Source of the DNA: an uncultured Oscillospiraceae bacterium
GTDB taxonomy: Bacteria > Bacillota > Clostridia > Oscillospirales > Oscillospiraceae
Reading direction: 5' to 3'
Length of the DNA: 52,963 nt
NCBI GenBank assembly: GCA_947631805.1
Contig: CANRNA010000262.1
Location: 1-52,963 of the forward strand
Below are positions 41,876-49,437 of the stretch, piece after piece; position 1 is the first letter of the stretch, and each line of letters opens with the position of its first letter. The notes under the pieces were generated by a model that was given only the letters and a program-made list of their open reading frames with translations, was not told the DNA's origin and made no database searches. The translations under genes were made by a program, and so were the position numbers.

Positions 41876-42638
41876 TGCTATCCCTCCCCAAATACTCAGT
41901 AACCCATGCGCGATAGTCCCGCCCGGCGGAACTGGTTGGGCTCCATACGTTCAGCGGCTGGCGCATATAAGTGGATTCGTCTACTCGGTCAGAGCGGCGG
42001 ATGTACTGACGGAAAACGTGGTCGCCGTAGCGCTCCAAAAAGGCAGCGGCGCCCTGTTTTACTACCTCGACATTGTGGTACATGGTAATGAGGCAGGCAT
42101 ACCCCAGGCGCGGGCGCAGCTCTGTCAATGTCTCGATCTGGGCCTGCAGCTCTGCCACGCCGTCAGCGGAAAAGCCGTCCAGCTTGACGGGGATTATAAC
42201 CTCGTTGCTGCAATAGATAGCCGCCACGCTGGAGGCGGAAAAACTGGGCGGGCAGTCGATGATGACATAATCGGCGCCCTCTGCGTCCATGTGCTCCACA
42301 GCGTCCGCCATACGGTTGAGCGTGGATAGCCCGCGCCCGTTTAACAGGGCCGCCAGGTCTTCCATGGCAAGCTTTATGCTGCAAGGCACAACATGGACAT
42401 TCGCCAGGCCAGTCTCGTGGATGATTTGTTCCGGGGTGGCCTCCCCCCGCATAAGCTCATCCAGGCCGGGCAGGCCCACGTCTTTACAGCCAAAAAACGC
42501 GCTGAGATTGGCCTGGGGGTCAGCGTCCACCAGCACCACCCTCTTGCGGTGCTCCCTCGCCAGGATGGCCGCCATATTGATGGCGGTGGTGGTTTTCCCT
42601 ACACCTCCCTTTAGGTTAATCACTGATATGACCTTCAT
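41862..42638 (-). CDS. parA: ParA/Soj-type partition ATPase
   Basis: Protein of 258 aa. The deviant Walker A KGGVGKTT is at residues 10-17, VDADPQANLS follows, and Walker B is VIIDCPPSFS. Classic type Ia-like short ParA without N-terminal HTH. With ParB it would segregate the phage genome if it exists as a plasmid. Confidence 0.92.
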   Translation of the reverse strand: MKVISVINLKGGVGKTTTAINMAAILAREHRKRVVLVDADPQANLSAFFGCKDVGLPGLDELMRGEATPEQIIHETGLANVHVVPCSIKLAMEDLAALLNGRGLSTLNRMADAVEHMDAEGADYVIIDCPPSFSASSVAAIYCSNEVIIPVKLDGFSADGVAELQAQIETLTELRPRLGYACLITMYHNVEVVKQGAAAFLERYGDHVFRQYIRRSDRVDESTYMRQPLNVWSPTSSAGRDYRAWVTEYLGRDSNGEQ

Positions 42639-42990
42639 TCTTTCCGTCCTTTCTGGCCCTTCGGGCCGGTTTATATTCCGTGCAATGCGTCGCCGGGCAT
42701 GGCCGTCTGTGGCCGGTCAGCAGGGCATAGGCGCAATAGCGGGTATGGTATGCGCTGCCAGTACTATAATTGAGCAACCTCCAATAATAGCAGCCCTCGC
42801 ACCCCTTGTTTGCTGGCGTACAATACCGCCGCTGGCCCCGGGGTATTGGGGGGGTGTCCAGAGCCTGGTGGACCGTCCAGCCGTTACTCAGGCGGCTCTT
42901 AATGGTCCATTTGCTGAGGCCGGTTATTTCGGCCCACTCTTCTATGGTGTGGACCTGGCCGTGGTGCTCAATTCTTCGCTTTCGGTCCAT
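42616..42990 (-). CDS. Hypothetical phage protein with HTH and Cys motifs
   Basis: Protein of 124 aa, start at 42990 after GGAGGGG. HTIEEWAEITGLSKWTIKSRL is a HTH found in many phage proteins; CEGCYYWRLL...RYCAYAL...CPATHCTEY adds a possible metal site. Overlaps parA and the upstream gene. Confidence 0.7.
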   Translation of the reverse strand: MDRKRRIEHHGQVHTIEEWAEITGLSKWTIKSRLSNGWTVHQALDTPPIPRGQRRYCTPANKGCEGCYYWRLLNYSTGSAYHTRYCAYALLTGHRRPCPATHCTEYKPARRARKDGKNEGHISD

Positions 42991-43165
42991 TTCCGCCCCT
43001 CCGATTGGGGAAATAGTAGGATTCCCGCACTTTGTGGCCACCTAGGTCAAACTCCACCACATAAAACCGCCGGGCCGGATGGATATATACCACGGTGCCA
43101 GTCTTCGTGACGCCGTTGTCCTGGCCCATGTGTAAGACCTCGGTTTTTTTGTCCCCTACCTGCAT
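42968..43165 (-). CDS. Small conserved phage protein
   Basis: Protein of 65 aa, strong AGGAGGAG. The TGTVVYIHPARRFYVVEFDL segment resembles a small SH3-like barrel. Unknown role. Confidence 0.65.
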   Translation of the reverse strand: MQVGDKKTEVLHMGQDNGVTKTGTVVYIHPARRFYVVEFDLGGHKVRESYYFPNRRGGNGPKAKN

Positions 43166-43178
43166 GTTTTTGCTCCTC

Positions 43179-44495
43179 CTATTCCCACCCCTCTGGCAAT
43201 TTTAATTGCTCGTTATCGTCCATCTCCCTAAACGGTACGCGGGCGGGCTGATTCTCTATTATCATGTCAAAGCGCTGGTGCTCGCCGTCAAACTCAAAAC
43301 GCCGCCCAAAACCGGCCGGGCCGTCTTTGTTCTTTTCGATTTTGATAAAACGGGGGCTTTTGCGGTTTTTGGGGTCTGTGAGGTACATGAGCATGATGGT
43401 GTCAGCATCTTGCTCAAATTGCCCTGATTCTTTTAGGTCTGCCATGGTGGGGGCCTTATTTTCAGAGCCCGCCGCCGGGCGCCGTAGCTGAGCCAGGGCA
43501 ATGATGACCAGGCCGGTGAGCTGGGCCAGGGCCCTGAGCTGGATAGACACGTCCTGCATCTGTTCCTGGCGGTCCCCTTTTGTGGTGGGGCGTATAAGTT
43601 GGACGTAATCAATAATTATGACTTCGTGCCGCCGGGCCATGGCCACGCTCTTGATCTCGGGGACGGACATGGACGCGCCCGTGATAAAGTCAAATTTGCG
43701 GGCGGTAATGTCATCCCGGCCCATGGCCTCCGCTATAGACTGCATATACTCGGGGGTTACGCGGTGGGCCTTGATATCCGGCAGCCGTACCGGCAGGGTA
43801 CTGGCCGCTATGCGGTCCCCGGCGGTTTCCGGGCCCGTCTCCAGGCTAAAAAAGCCGACCCGCTTTGTTTTTGCGATATTGAGTCCCACCTGCAGGGCCA
43901 GGGCTGTCTTGCCGGTGGACGGCCGGGCGCCGATGAGCACATAATGACCGGGGGCTGTGTGGAGGGCGCCATCCATCATCTCCAGCCCCCATTTGATATA
44001 ATCCGGGGCCGGGGCCCCCATCCGGGTCATAAAATCCGCCATAAGCTCCGTTATCGACATTACTGAGACGCCGGGGCGGGCGGTTATGATGGTTTCGGCG
44101 GCAGACACGGCGTCGGCGGCCTCCTCCATGGACTGGGCCCCATACAGGGCGGCAGCGGGCCTCTTGAGCCTGTCCAGCGCGGCCTGCTCGCGGAGAATGC
44201 TGCAATATCGCAGCACATTGACGGTGGTGGGGGTAAGCTCCATGCAATCAACGGCCAGGGCGCGGAGGTCCGGGCCAGCCTTGTCCACGATGGTCACCAC
44301 ATCCACGGGAGCGCCAGCGGAAAACAGGGCTCGGGCCGCCTCAAATATGCGCCGGTACTTGGTGTCGGGGAAATCCTCGTCCCTCACGGCGGTCATCACG
44401 TCGCCCAGACAGGCGGCATCAATGAGGATGGACCCGATTACAGCCTGCTCCGCCGTCTCTAGGACGCTGATAGCGGCGGTTTTCTTCTCATCCAT
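43179..44495 (-). CDS. dnaB: Replicative DNA helicase (DnaB family)
   Basis: Protein of 438 aa. N-terminal DnaB domain (ETAEQAVIGSILID), Walker A GARPSTGKTA, Walker B VIIIDYVQLI, then the LKESGQFEQDAD motif. ATG at 44495 has GGAGG at 8 bases; ATG at 44513 does not. Loaded at the origin, probably by the initiator encoded just upstream. Confidence 0.93.
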   Translation of the reverse strand: MDEKKTAAISVLETAEQAVIGSILIDAACLGDVMTAVRDEDFPDTKYRRIFEAARALFSAGAPVDVVTIVDKAGPDLRALAVDCMELTPTTVNVLRYCSILREQAALDRLKRPAAALYGAQSMEEAADAVSAAETIITARPGVSVMSITELMADFMTRMGAPAPDYIKWGLEMMDGALHTAPGHYVLIGARPSTGKTALALQVGLNIAKTKRVGFFSLETGPETAGDRIAASTLPVRLPDIKAHRVTPEYMQSIAEAMGRDDITARKFDFITGASMSVPEIKSVAMARRHEVIIIDYVQLIRPTTKGDRQEQMQDVSIQLRALAQLTGLVIIALAQLRRPAAGSENKAPTMADLKESGQFEQDADTIMLMYLTDPKNRKSPRFIKIEKNKDGPAGFGRRFEFDGEHQRFDMIIENQPARVPFREMDDNEQLKLPEGWE

Positions 44496-45273
44496 TCCGC
44501 CCGCCTCCGTCATCCGGCTGCCACAGGGACACGTCCGGGGCCTCCACTACCGGGGCGGCGGCCTGGGCCCCGCCCTTCGGCGGGTAGACCGTAAGCCAGC
44601 CGTGCTCTATGGCGTCGTCCAAGAGTTGGAGCATGGTGTTCCGGTCCCCGCCGCTGAGCTTTTTTAGCTTATTAAGCAGCAGCTTGGCCTGCTGGGCCGT
44701 TTTATACGGGTTTTTCTTTGCGGCTCGCACCTTGGCCAGCTCCGCCAGCTTGGAGAGCAGTGCCCGGTCATCACCTGCCCAGGCGGTGAACACGCCAGCC
44801 GCCTCTTTTGTAATCACTCTCTCCCTCGCGCCTGCGCGTATATTTATATATTTTTTATTTTCACTTTTATAAGGTGTCGGCCGGGGGGTCTCGCCATCTT
44901 TGTCTATATGGGTCTCGCCACCTATGTCTATACCCCCCTGGGGGGTCTCGCCATGGGTGTCTATACCCCCCTGGCTCGGTGATAACCCTGCGTATATATG
45001 GCGCTCCACCCCGTTGCGGTTGGAGCTCATTTCCACGTGGATAAGCCCGGCGGTCTCCAGGTCATGGATGGCCCTGGAGACCGTGCGCGGAGAACACCCC
45101 ACCCGCTCCGCCAGGTACTTATCCCGGGCCCAGCAGTAACCGTGCGGCCCGATCATGCGGGAGATTTCGGCATAAATCAATTTAGCCTTGTCACCCAGGG
45201 TCGGGCTGGCCAGCACGTCCGCTGGCATTATGGCCCAATAGGCCGGGTGCGGGGCATGGTCATCCATCTGCAT
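44488..45273 (-). CDS. Replication initiator with winged-helix domain
   Basis: Protein of 261 aa. Residues 1-95 are a winged helix (DKYLAERVGCSPRTVSRAI) typical of phage replisome organisers. A repeat linker with three HGET/GGET/DGET units follows, encoded by the iterons, then a C-terminal helical domain. DnaB follows immediately. Analogous in arrangement to lambda O, which carries its origin in the gene. Confidence 0.82.
   Translation of the reverse strand: MQMDDHAPHPAYWAIMPADVLASPTLGDKAKLIYAEISRMIGPHGYCWARDKYLAERVGCSPRTVSRAIHDLETAGLIHVEMSSNRNGVERHIYAGLSPSQGGIDTHGETPQGGIDIGGETHIDKDGETPRPTPYKSENKKYINIRAGARERVITKEAAGVFTAWAGDDRALLSKLAELAKVRAAKKNPYKTAQQAKLLLNKLKKLSGGDRNTMLQLLDDAIEHGWLTVYPPKGGAQAAAPVVEAPDVSLWQPDDGGGRNG
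44830..44966. other. Candidate prophage replication origin
   Basis: Three repeats GGGTCTCGCCA-N4-TGTCTATA start at 44886, 44910 and 44943 inside the initiator gene. Beside them 44838-44876 is an A+T-only-rich tract that could melt. Iterons plus AT-rich DNA inside the initiator gene is the classic lambdoid origin layout. Confidence 0.65.
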
Positions 45274-45532
45274 TGCTCTTGCCTCCCGCCCTGTTTTGTG
45301 CTATAATAGGAATGTCACTGATATGACCACGCCCCGGCTGGATGCCGGTGGCGGACAGGGCGCTCCCGTTGGCCTTAACGGGGGCGCTTTGTTTTTCGGC
45401 GTAATCCGGGCAGCTATATACAGCACAATCCCGCTCTCCGCCCGGGCAGGTTTGGCCGCAAATTGCAGGCATGAGCCTCATGGTGCATTTCCGGGCAGCC
45501 GCACAATAATGGCATAAGCACAGCACAGTCAT
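45260..45532 (-). CDS. Hypothetical Cys-rich protein
   Basis: Protein of 90 aa after GGAGGG. CLCHYC, CGQTCPGGERDC and YSCPDY in the first half suggest a zinc- or cluster-binding fold; the C-terminal half looks disordered. Overlaps the initiator start. Confidence 0.6.
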   Translation of the reverse strand: MTVLCLCHYCAAARKCTMRLMPAICGQTCPGGERDCAVYSCPDYAEKQSAPVKANGSALSATGIQPGRGHISDIPIIAQNRAGGKSNADG

Positions 45533-45541
45533 ACCGCCCTC

Positions 45542-45745
45542 CTATGCCAGATAGCTGGCGAGGCGCACCAGAGGCACCACCCACTTGCCCCGGATTTTTA
45601 TTTTTGGAAATTTATTATCCCGCTGCAAGGTTTTATAGCAACAGCCCAGCACGTCAGCAGCCTCCGCCAGCTCTATGGCCTCGCGGCCAGGGAAACGCTC
45701 GGAGAGCCGGTCCAGCTCATCCCTAAAGTGCTCTTTCTCCCTCAT
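45542..45745 (-). CDS. Excisionase-like DNA-binding protein
   Basis: Protein of 67 aa. EAIELAEAADVLGCCYKTLQRD...FPKIKIRGKWVVPL is the MerR-like winged helix of helix_turn_helix_17/Xis proteins. It may be the excisionase or an early regulator. Well-placed AGGAGG. Confidence 0.75.
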   Translation of the reverse strand: MREKEHFRDELDRLSERFPGREAIELAEAADVLGCCYKTLQRDNKFPKIKIRGKWVVPLVRLASYLA

Positions 45746-46238
45746 CGTTTACCTCCTTTTTGTGATACCGTAACTGCTCTACTGCCTGCCTCACGCCGTC
45801 CAGCTTTGAGAGTACAAAAGAGTAGTGCGCAGCCTCTGTCATGTCGATTATCCCATCTGACGCCATGGCCAGCAGCTTGCTGGCTACGTGCTGTCGCTCC
45901 AGCTCTTCGAGGGCGTTGAGCAGGTTTACCACGGCCTGGGATAATGTCACCTCTTTGACAGACGGCATGAGCTCGTCCGCAATGTGGTATTTACCTTTTA
46001 GGTGCTCATAGACCAGGATTGGGCACTTCACCCGCTCCGCCAGCTCCAGCATGATGGCGTCAGGTGTGGGGTCTTCCCCGGATTCGTAGCGGCGTAGCGT
46101 TCGCACGTCCACGCCCAAAACCTCCGCCATAGCATCCTGGGTCAGGCCGGTCATAATGCGCCCTTTTTTAATGGGCAATAGGGCTTCCTCCGCCCTGGTT
46201 TCCGGGTCTGGGCTGGTATATACTGCCTCCATAAGCAT
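45723..46238 (-). CDS. XRE-type early regulator
   Basis: Protein of 171 aa. HTH near residues 22-60 (LTQDAMAEVLGVDVRTLRRYE) with a helical C-terminus. Overlaps the previous gene by 71 bases if the first ATG is used. ATG at 46154 would avoid the overlap but cut helix 1, so the longer form is preferred. Confidence 0.75.
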   Translation of the reverse strand: MLMEAVYTSPDPETRAEEALLPIKKGRIMTGLTQDAMAEVLGVDVRTLRRYESGEDPTPDAIMLELAERVKCPILVYEHLKGKYHIADELMPSVKEVTLSQAVVNLLNALEELERQHVASKLLAMASDGIIDMTEAAHYSFVLSKLDGVRQAVEQLRYHKKEVNDEGERAL

Positions 46239-46437
46239 CCACCCCCTCTCCAGTGATGGCGTCCACCAGCGTTTCCAGGCTCACGTGATAAAGATCAGCC
46301 ATGGGCTTGAGCTTATCAATGGTGGGCCGGGCCTCTCCCCGCTCCCATGCGCCCAGGCTGGGCTGGGAGACACCCAGGCTGGCAGCAGCCTGCGCCTGGG
46401 ACATCATCAACGACATCCTCATATCTCTCAGCGTCAA
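46168..46437 (-). CDS. XRE-type regulator, Cro-like
   Basis: Protein of 89 aa. The TTG at 46437 is chosen because GGAGGTG sits 6 bases upstream; the frame above it has no better start. HTH: MSQAQAAASLGVSQPSLGAWE. First gene transcribed leftwards from the early promoter, the position of Cro. Confidence 0.75.
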   Translation of the reverse strand: MTLRDMRMSLMMSQAQAAASLGVSQPSLGAWERGEARPTIDKLKPMADLYHVSLETLVDAITGEGVDAYGGSIYQPRPGNQGGGSPIAH

Positions 46438-46637
46438 CGGTCTCACCTCCCTCTTCGCGTGATGTTTCCCGCCTGGCGGCCGGAACGGGCCCGGGTTGGG
46501 GTCCCGGGCCCGCCAGCCTGTCCAGCGGGTGAGAAAACAGCGGCGGCACACTGATAGGAGCCCCGCCGGGTGCTGAAACTAAAGCAAACCGGTGGTAAGT
46601 CCCCATAATCGGGAAAAAGTCAATGACTTTTTCCCGC

Positions 46638-46772
46638 CCGTGTGTTATTACGCCCCTTACATACAAGTAATAACACACGGAAGTAACGATATCCGTTACA
46701 GGCAACCCCATAATATCACGGAATCCGATAAAGTCAACGCCTTTATTGCCTTTATGTAACGGATTTAGTTAT
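46638..46772. promoter_or_regulatory. Lysis-lysogeny control region
   Basis: Leftward early promoter: TTGACT (46732-46737), 16-base spacer, TATTAT (46710-46715). Operators: GTAACGATATCCGTTAC (46683-46699) and the related GTAACGGATTTAGTTAT (46756-46772). A 14-bp inverted repeat, CCGTGTGTTATTAC (46638-46651) / GTAATAACACACGG (46667-46680), lies in the early leader. TATAAT near 46799 probably serves the repressor. The gene-free stretch 46438-46837 holds only these elements. Confidence 0.75.
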
Positions 46773-46837
46773 TTTGCACAAATACGGCGTTATTAGCTGT
46801 ATAATGCAACCAACATACTAAAATATGGTGGGTTGCC

Positions 46838-47146
46838 ATGAACAGGCTGAAAGAATTGCGGGAGGACCGGGACATGAGCCAGGAGGAAGTTGGGAAAATC
46901 CTGGGTGTGTCCAAAATGACGATATCCCGGTATGAGCGAGACGGTGCCACCATTCCGCTTGATTCGCTCCGCCGGTTTTGCGAGCTCTATAATGTTACGT
47001 CTGACTATGCCCTGGGCTTTTCGCCGGTCCCGTTCCCCGCTGTGTCAGAGGCAGAGGCGGCGATCCTGGCCGCGTATCATGCAGCATCAGACGACTTGCG
47101 GGCTGTCGTTAATTTTGCGCTGAGCATAGGAGGTCGAAAAAAATGA
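46838..47146 (+). CDS. CI-like phage repressor (XRE family)
   Basis: Protein of 102 aa. N-terminal HTH MSQEEVGKILGVSKMTISRYE, linker, and a short helical C-terminus; no peptidase domain, so not LexA-type self-cleaving. Divergent from the early genes across the operators, hence the likely maintenance repressor. Overlaps the HIRAN gene (ATGA). Confidence 0.85.
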   Translation: MNRLKELREDRDMSQEEVGKILGVSKMTISRYERDGATIPLDSLRRFCELYNVTSDYALGFSPVPFPAVSEAEAAILAAYHAASDDLRAVVNFALSIGGRKK

Positions 47147-47664
47147 GAAAAGTACCCCCCCCCCGCCGGGCTACGCCGTGGTGGCTCGTCATCCTGGCTA
47201 TTTGCTTTTGGCCTGTTACTCTGATTTATTGGCTTTGCTCCCGGCGGCGTAATTCTGGGCAGCAGCGCGGGTCTCCTGGTCGGTCAGCGGGCCGCATTAT
47301 AGCCGCAGAGCCTGTCACCTACCCAGACACCATACCAGGGCACGCCCTAGCCTACGACTACGACGACGTGGAAATATATGCCCCCTGGGACTATCTCTCC
47401 AGGCTGGATTTGCGGGCGGTCTCCGCTTCCCCCGCGCTGGCATTGCGGCCTGAACCCGACAACGATTATGACCCCTACGCCGTCGCCTTGGACTGGGCAG
47501 GGAGACCATTTGGTTATCTGCACCGAAACCGCCTGCAAGATATGGCCAATAAATGGATGCAGCGAGGCTGGCCAGTTTATGCAAATTTTGAGCGCGGCGA
47601 AAAAGCTGGCGACGATTCAAATATTTATATTTCTATCGCATTTTACAAGCCAAATTCTCAATAA
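47143..47664 (+). CDS. Membrane-anchored HIRAN-domain protein
   Basis: Protein of 173 aa. One membrane helix near residues 12-31 (WWLVILAICFWPVTLIYWLC), an Arg/Ser-rich linker, then a HIRAN-like domain (LALRPEPDNDYDPYAVAL...FGYLHRNRLQ). HIRAN domains bind DNA 3' ends. It is co-expressed with the repressor, so produced in lysogens; it may affect incoming phage, but that is inference. A run of ten C (47155-47164) lies in codons 5-8. Confidence 0.8.
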   Translation: MRKVPPPRRATPWWLVILAICFWPVTLIYWLCSRRRNSGQQRGSPGRSAGRIIAAEPVTYPDTIPGHALAYDYDDVEIYAPWDYLSRLDLRAVSASPALALRPEPDNDYDPYAVALDWAGRPFGYLHRNRLQDMANKWMQRGWPVYANFERGEKAGDDSNIYISIAFYKPNSQ

Positions 47665-47693
47665 ATATTAAATATTTCAGGGGCAAATTCAAA

Positions 47694-47725
47694 AGCCCCG
47701 GCAAAAGCCGGGGCTATTATTTTTC
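47694..47725 (+). terminator. Terminator of the repressor operon
   Basis: Stem AGCCCCGGC-AAAA-GCCGGGGCT (47694-47715) followed by ATTATTTTTC. Separates the lysogeny genes from the integrase. Confidence 0.88.
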
Positions 47726-47749
47726 TACTCTTTTTCAGGGGGTGATAAC

Positions 47750-48847
47750 GTGGGCAGGGCAAAAAAACGGCACGATGGCCGCTACGTCGAAACGGTGACC
47801 GCTATACTACCCGGTGGCCGGAAAAAGAGAAAATTTTTTTATGGGGACACCGCTGCGGAGGCGCGGCGGAAAATGTTGGAGTACACAGGGGAGCTCAAGC
47901 GCGGCCGCCTGTTTGCCGTTGTGGCTGATGAGTGGTGGGAAAAGCACCAAAAAGCCGTAAAATACAATACTGTAGAGAGCTACCGGGCTCCGCTCAGAGA
48001 TGTCAAGGCACATTTTGGCGACTGGGCTATAGATGCAATCTTGCCTGCAGATATACAGGGTTTTATTTATGACTATGGCCTTCATGGCGCTGGGCTCAAG
48101 CCGCGGGCCCGCCACACTGTGGAGCTCAGGGTCAACGTGCTCTCCCTGATATTTAAGTATGCCCTAACTACCAGAGACGTCATCGTTTCCCCTGTGCAAG
48201 AAATAGAAATACCAGCAGAGTGTACCAGGGCCGTCAGGCTCCCGCCAGATAAAAGCATCATGGCAGCCATAGAGCAAAACGCTGGCGATAATTTTACTCT
48301 CTATCCCGCTGTACTGCTATTTACGGGGATGCGCCGGTGTGAGGCACTTGGGCTTACTTGGGAGGATATTGACTGGGACGGCCGCCGGATTTATATGCGG
48401 CGGATGATAGAGTTTCACGGTAATGCGCCGGTGGTCCGTGAGTATTCGGCCAAATCCGCCGCCGGGGTGCGGTCTGTCCCGCTCATGCGAAAATTGCTCA
48501 AGATCATGGCCCCCCGCCGTGGGACTGGGCTAATATTCCCCGGCAAAAATGGGGTTATGACTAAGGGCGAGTACTGCGAGGCGTGGAGACGGCTAAATTT
48601 GGGCGTCACCGCCCACCAGCTCCGCCACGCCTATGCAGGGAAGATGCACGACGCCGGGCTGGACGTCCTATCCTCCAAAGTCATCCTGGGCGTCAGCAGC
48701 ACCAGCGTGGCACAAGATATTTACACCCACATTGACGAGAGCCGTGCCGGGGATGAGGCCCGCGGGAAGCTGGATGCTGCTGAGACCCCTAAAAAGACGC
48801 GAGTGCGCATTAGTGGACACTATCGCGGTAGGCGTGGGCCCTTATAA
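47750..48847 (+). CDS. int: Tyrosine site-specific integrase
   Basis: Protein of 365 aa, GTG start after GGGGG. An arm-binding N-terminus and core-binding domain are followed by a catalytic domain with Arg195 (TGMRR), Lys235, His289-x-x-Arg292 (HQLRH) and Tyr325 (DIYTHI). The usual His of the LGH motif is Val315 here. It lies next to attR and recombines the tRNA-Ser site. Confidence 0.93.
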   Translation: MGRAKKRHDGRYVETVTAILPGGRKKRKFFYGDTAAEARRKMLEYTGELKRGRLFAVVADEWWEKHQKAVKYNTVESYRAPLRDVKAHFGDWAIDAILPADIQGFIYDYGLHGAGLKPRARHTVELRVNVLSLIFKYALTTRDVIVSPVQEIEIPAECTRAVRLPPDKSIMAAIEQNAGDNFTLYPAVLLFTGMRRCEALGLTWEDIDWDGRRIYMRRMIEFHGNAPVVREYSAKSAAGVRSVPLMRKLLKIMAPRRGTGLIFPGKNGVMTKGEYCEAWRRLNLGVTAHQLRHAYAGKMHDAGLDVLSSKVILGVSSTSVAQDIYTHIDESRAGDEARGKLDAAETPKKTRVRISGHYRGRRGPL

Positions 48848-48888
48848 TCAAAAAATAGCGAAAATGATAATAACGGCCCGTGACCGGG

Positions 48889-48908
48889 TGTAGTCAAAAT
48901 GTGGTCAA
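48889..48908. promoter_or_regulatory. Candidate integrase arm-type site, right side
   Basis: TGTAGTCAAAATGTGGTCAA, a near copy of 14263-14282, lies between int and attR. The gene-free region 48848-49218 otherwise contains attR, the outside copy at 49122 and the remains of the tRNA terminator. Confidence 0.6.
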
Positions 48909-48944
48909 ACACGGCTCAAACTGTTGGCATCAGCGGATTTTTAT

Positions 48945-49074
48945 ACGATTGGAAATCGTGTATACCCCAAAAGGGTATCGAGGGTTCGAATCCCTCCTTC
49001 TCCGCCACTCAAAGCCTTGCAGCCTAGAGTTGCAAGGCTTTGACATTTCTCCGACGGACCACATTTCGCCCTTC
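48945..49074 (+). repeat. attR: right attachment-site repeat
   Basis: 130-bp copy of 14075-14205, including the tRNA-Ser 3' half and its terminator hairpin, with one C fewer. It has no acceptor 5' half, so it is not a functional tRNA gene. Confidence 0.95.
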
Positions 49075-49121
49075 AACTAGGTGCTGAAAATGGCGCAACA
49101 CAGGCCGTTTTGGCCTATACA

Positions 49122-49141
49122 TGTGGTCAAAATGTAGTCAA
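49122..49141. repeat. Arm-type-like repeat outside the prophage
   Basis: TGTGGTCAAAATGTAGTCAA, the same tandem unit as the two prophage arm sites, but 48 bases beyond attR in host DNA. May be left from another integrative element. Confidence 0.6.
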
Positions 49142-49218
49142 GAGCCCTGCGGCATTTTGGCCGCAAGGCTTTTGAACTCATCTCTCTTATATCAGCTGCT
49201 ATTTCTGCATACCCGCGA

Positions 49219-49437
49219 TCACGCAAGCTGCGCAAGACTGCCCTCCGCGAAGGCGCTGCAAAAATCTGATATGGGTACCTGCTTAACATTGAGTGCCGCC
49301 ACCATTCGCTCCGCATCCTCCCGCGTCCGGAGAAACGGTGACACGGCGGCGCTGTGCCGCTCGCTCTGATCTACGGCAACGATGCCATACTTCTTATCAA
49401 AGCTGGGGCCGGTGACGGAGTAGCGGATCTCACTCAT
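49219..49437 (-). CDS. Small protein, DUF6514-like
   Basis: Protein of 72 aa. YSVTGPSFDKKYGIVAVDQS...LRTREDAERMVAALN...VPISDFCSAF resembles the short Clostridia proteins of DUF6514. Starts inside the stop region of the Spo0A-like gene (8-base overlap), so coupled with it. Unknown function. Confidence 0.65.
   Translation of the reverse strand: MSEIRYSVTGPSFDKKYGIVAVDQSERHSAAVSPFLRTREDAERMVAALNVKQVPISDFCSAFAEGSLAQLA

Larger units (their letters stand above)
14075..49074. mobile_element. Integrated siphovirus-type prophage (about 35 kb)
   Basis: Bounded by direct repeats of 131 and 130 bp (14075-14205 and 48945-49074), beginning in the tRNA-Ser anticodon arm. It contains integrase, repressor, replication, packaging, head, tail and lysis modules in phage order. 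Only three genes (46838-48847) are on the + strand; the rest read leftwards. All major structural modules look intact; the one clear lesion is the frameshift in the DGR reverse transcriptase. No small terminase is recognised. Confidence 0.95.

Noticed and set aside
48951..49014. Second tRNA-Ser gene at attR
   Set aside because: Only the 3' half from the anticodon arm is present; the 5' acceptor and D arms are missing.
49077..49316. 79-codon minus-strand frame after attR
   Set aside because: Overlaps the arm-like repeat and the 72-aa gene, has no ribosome binding site and no recognisable features.
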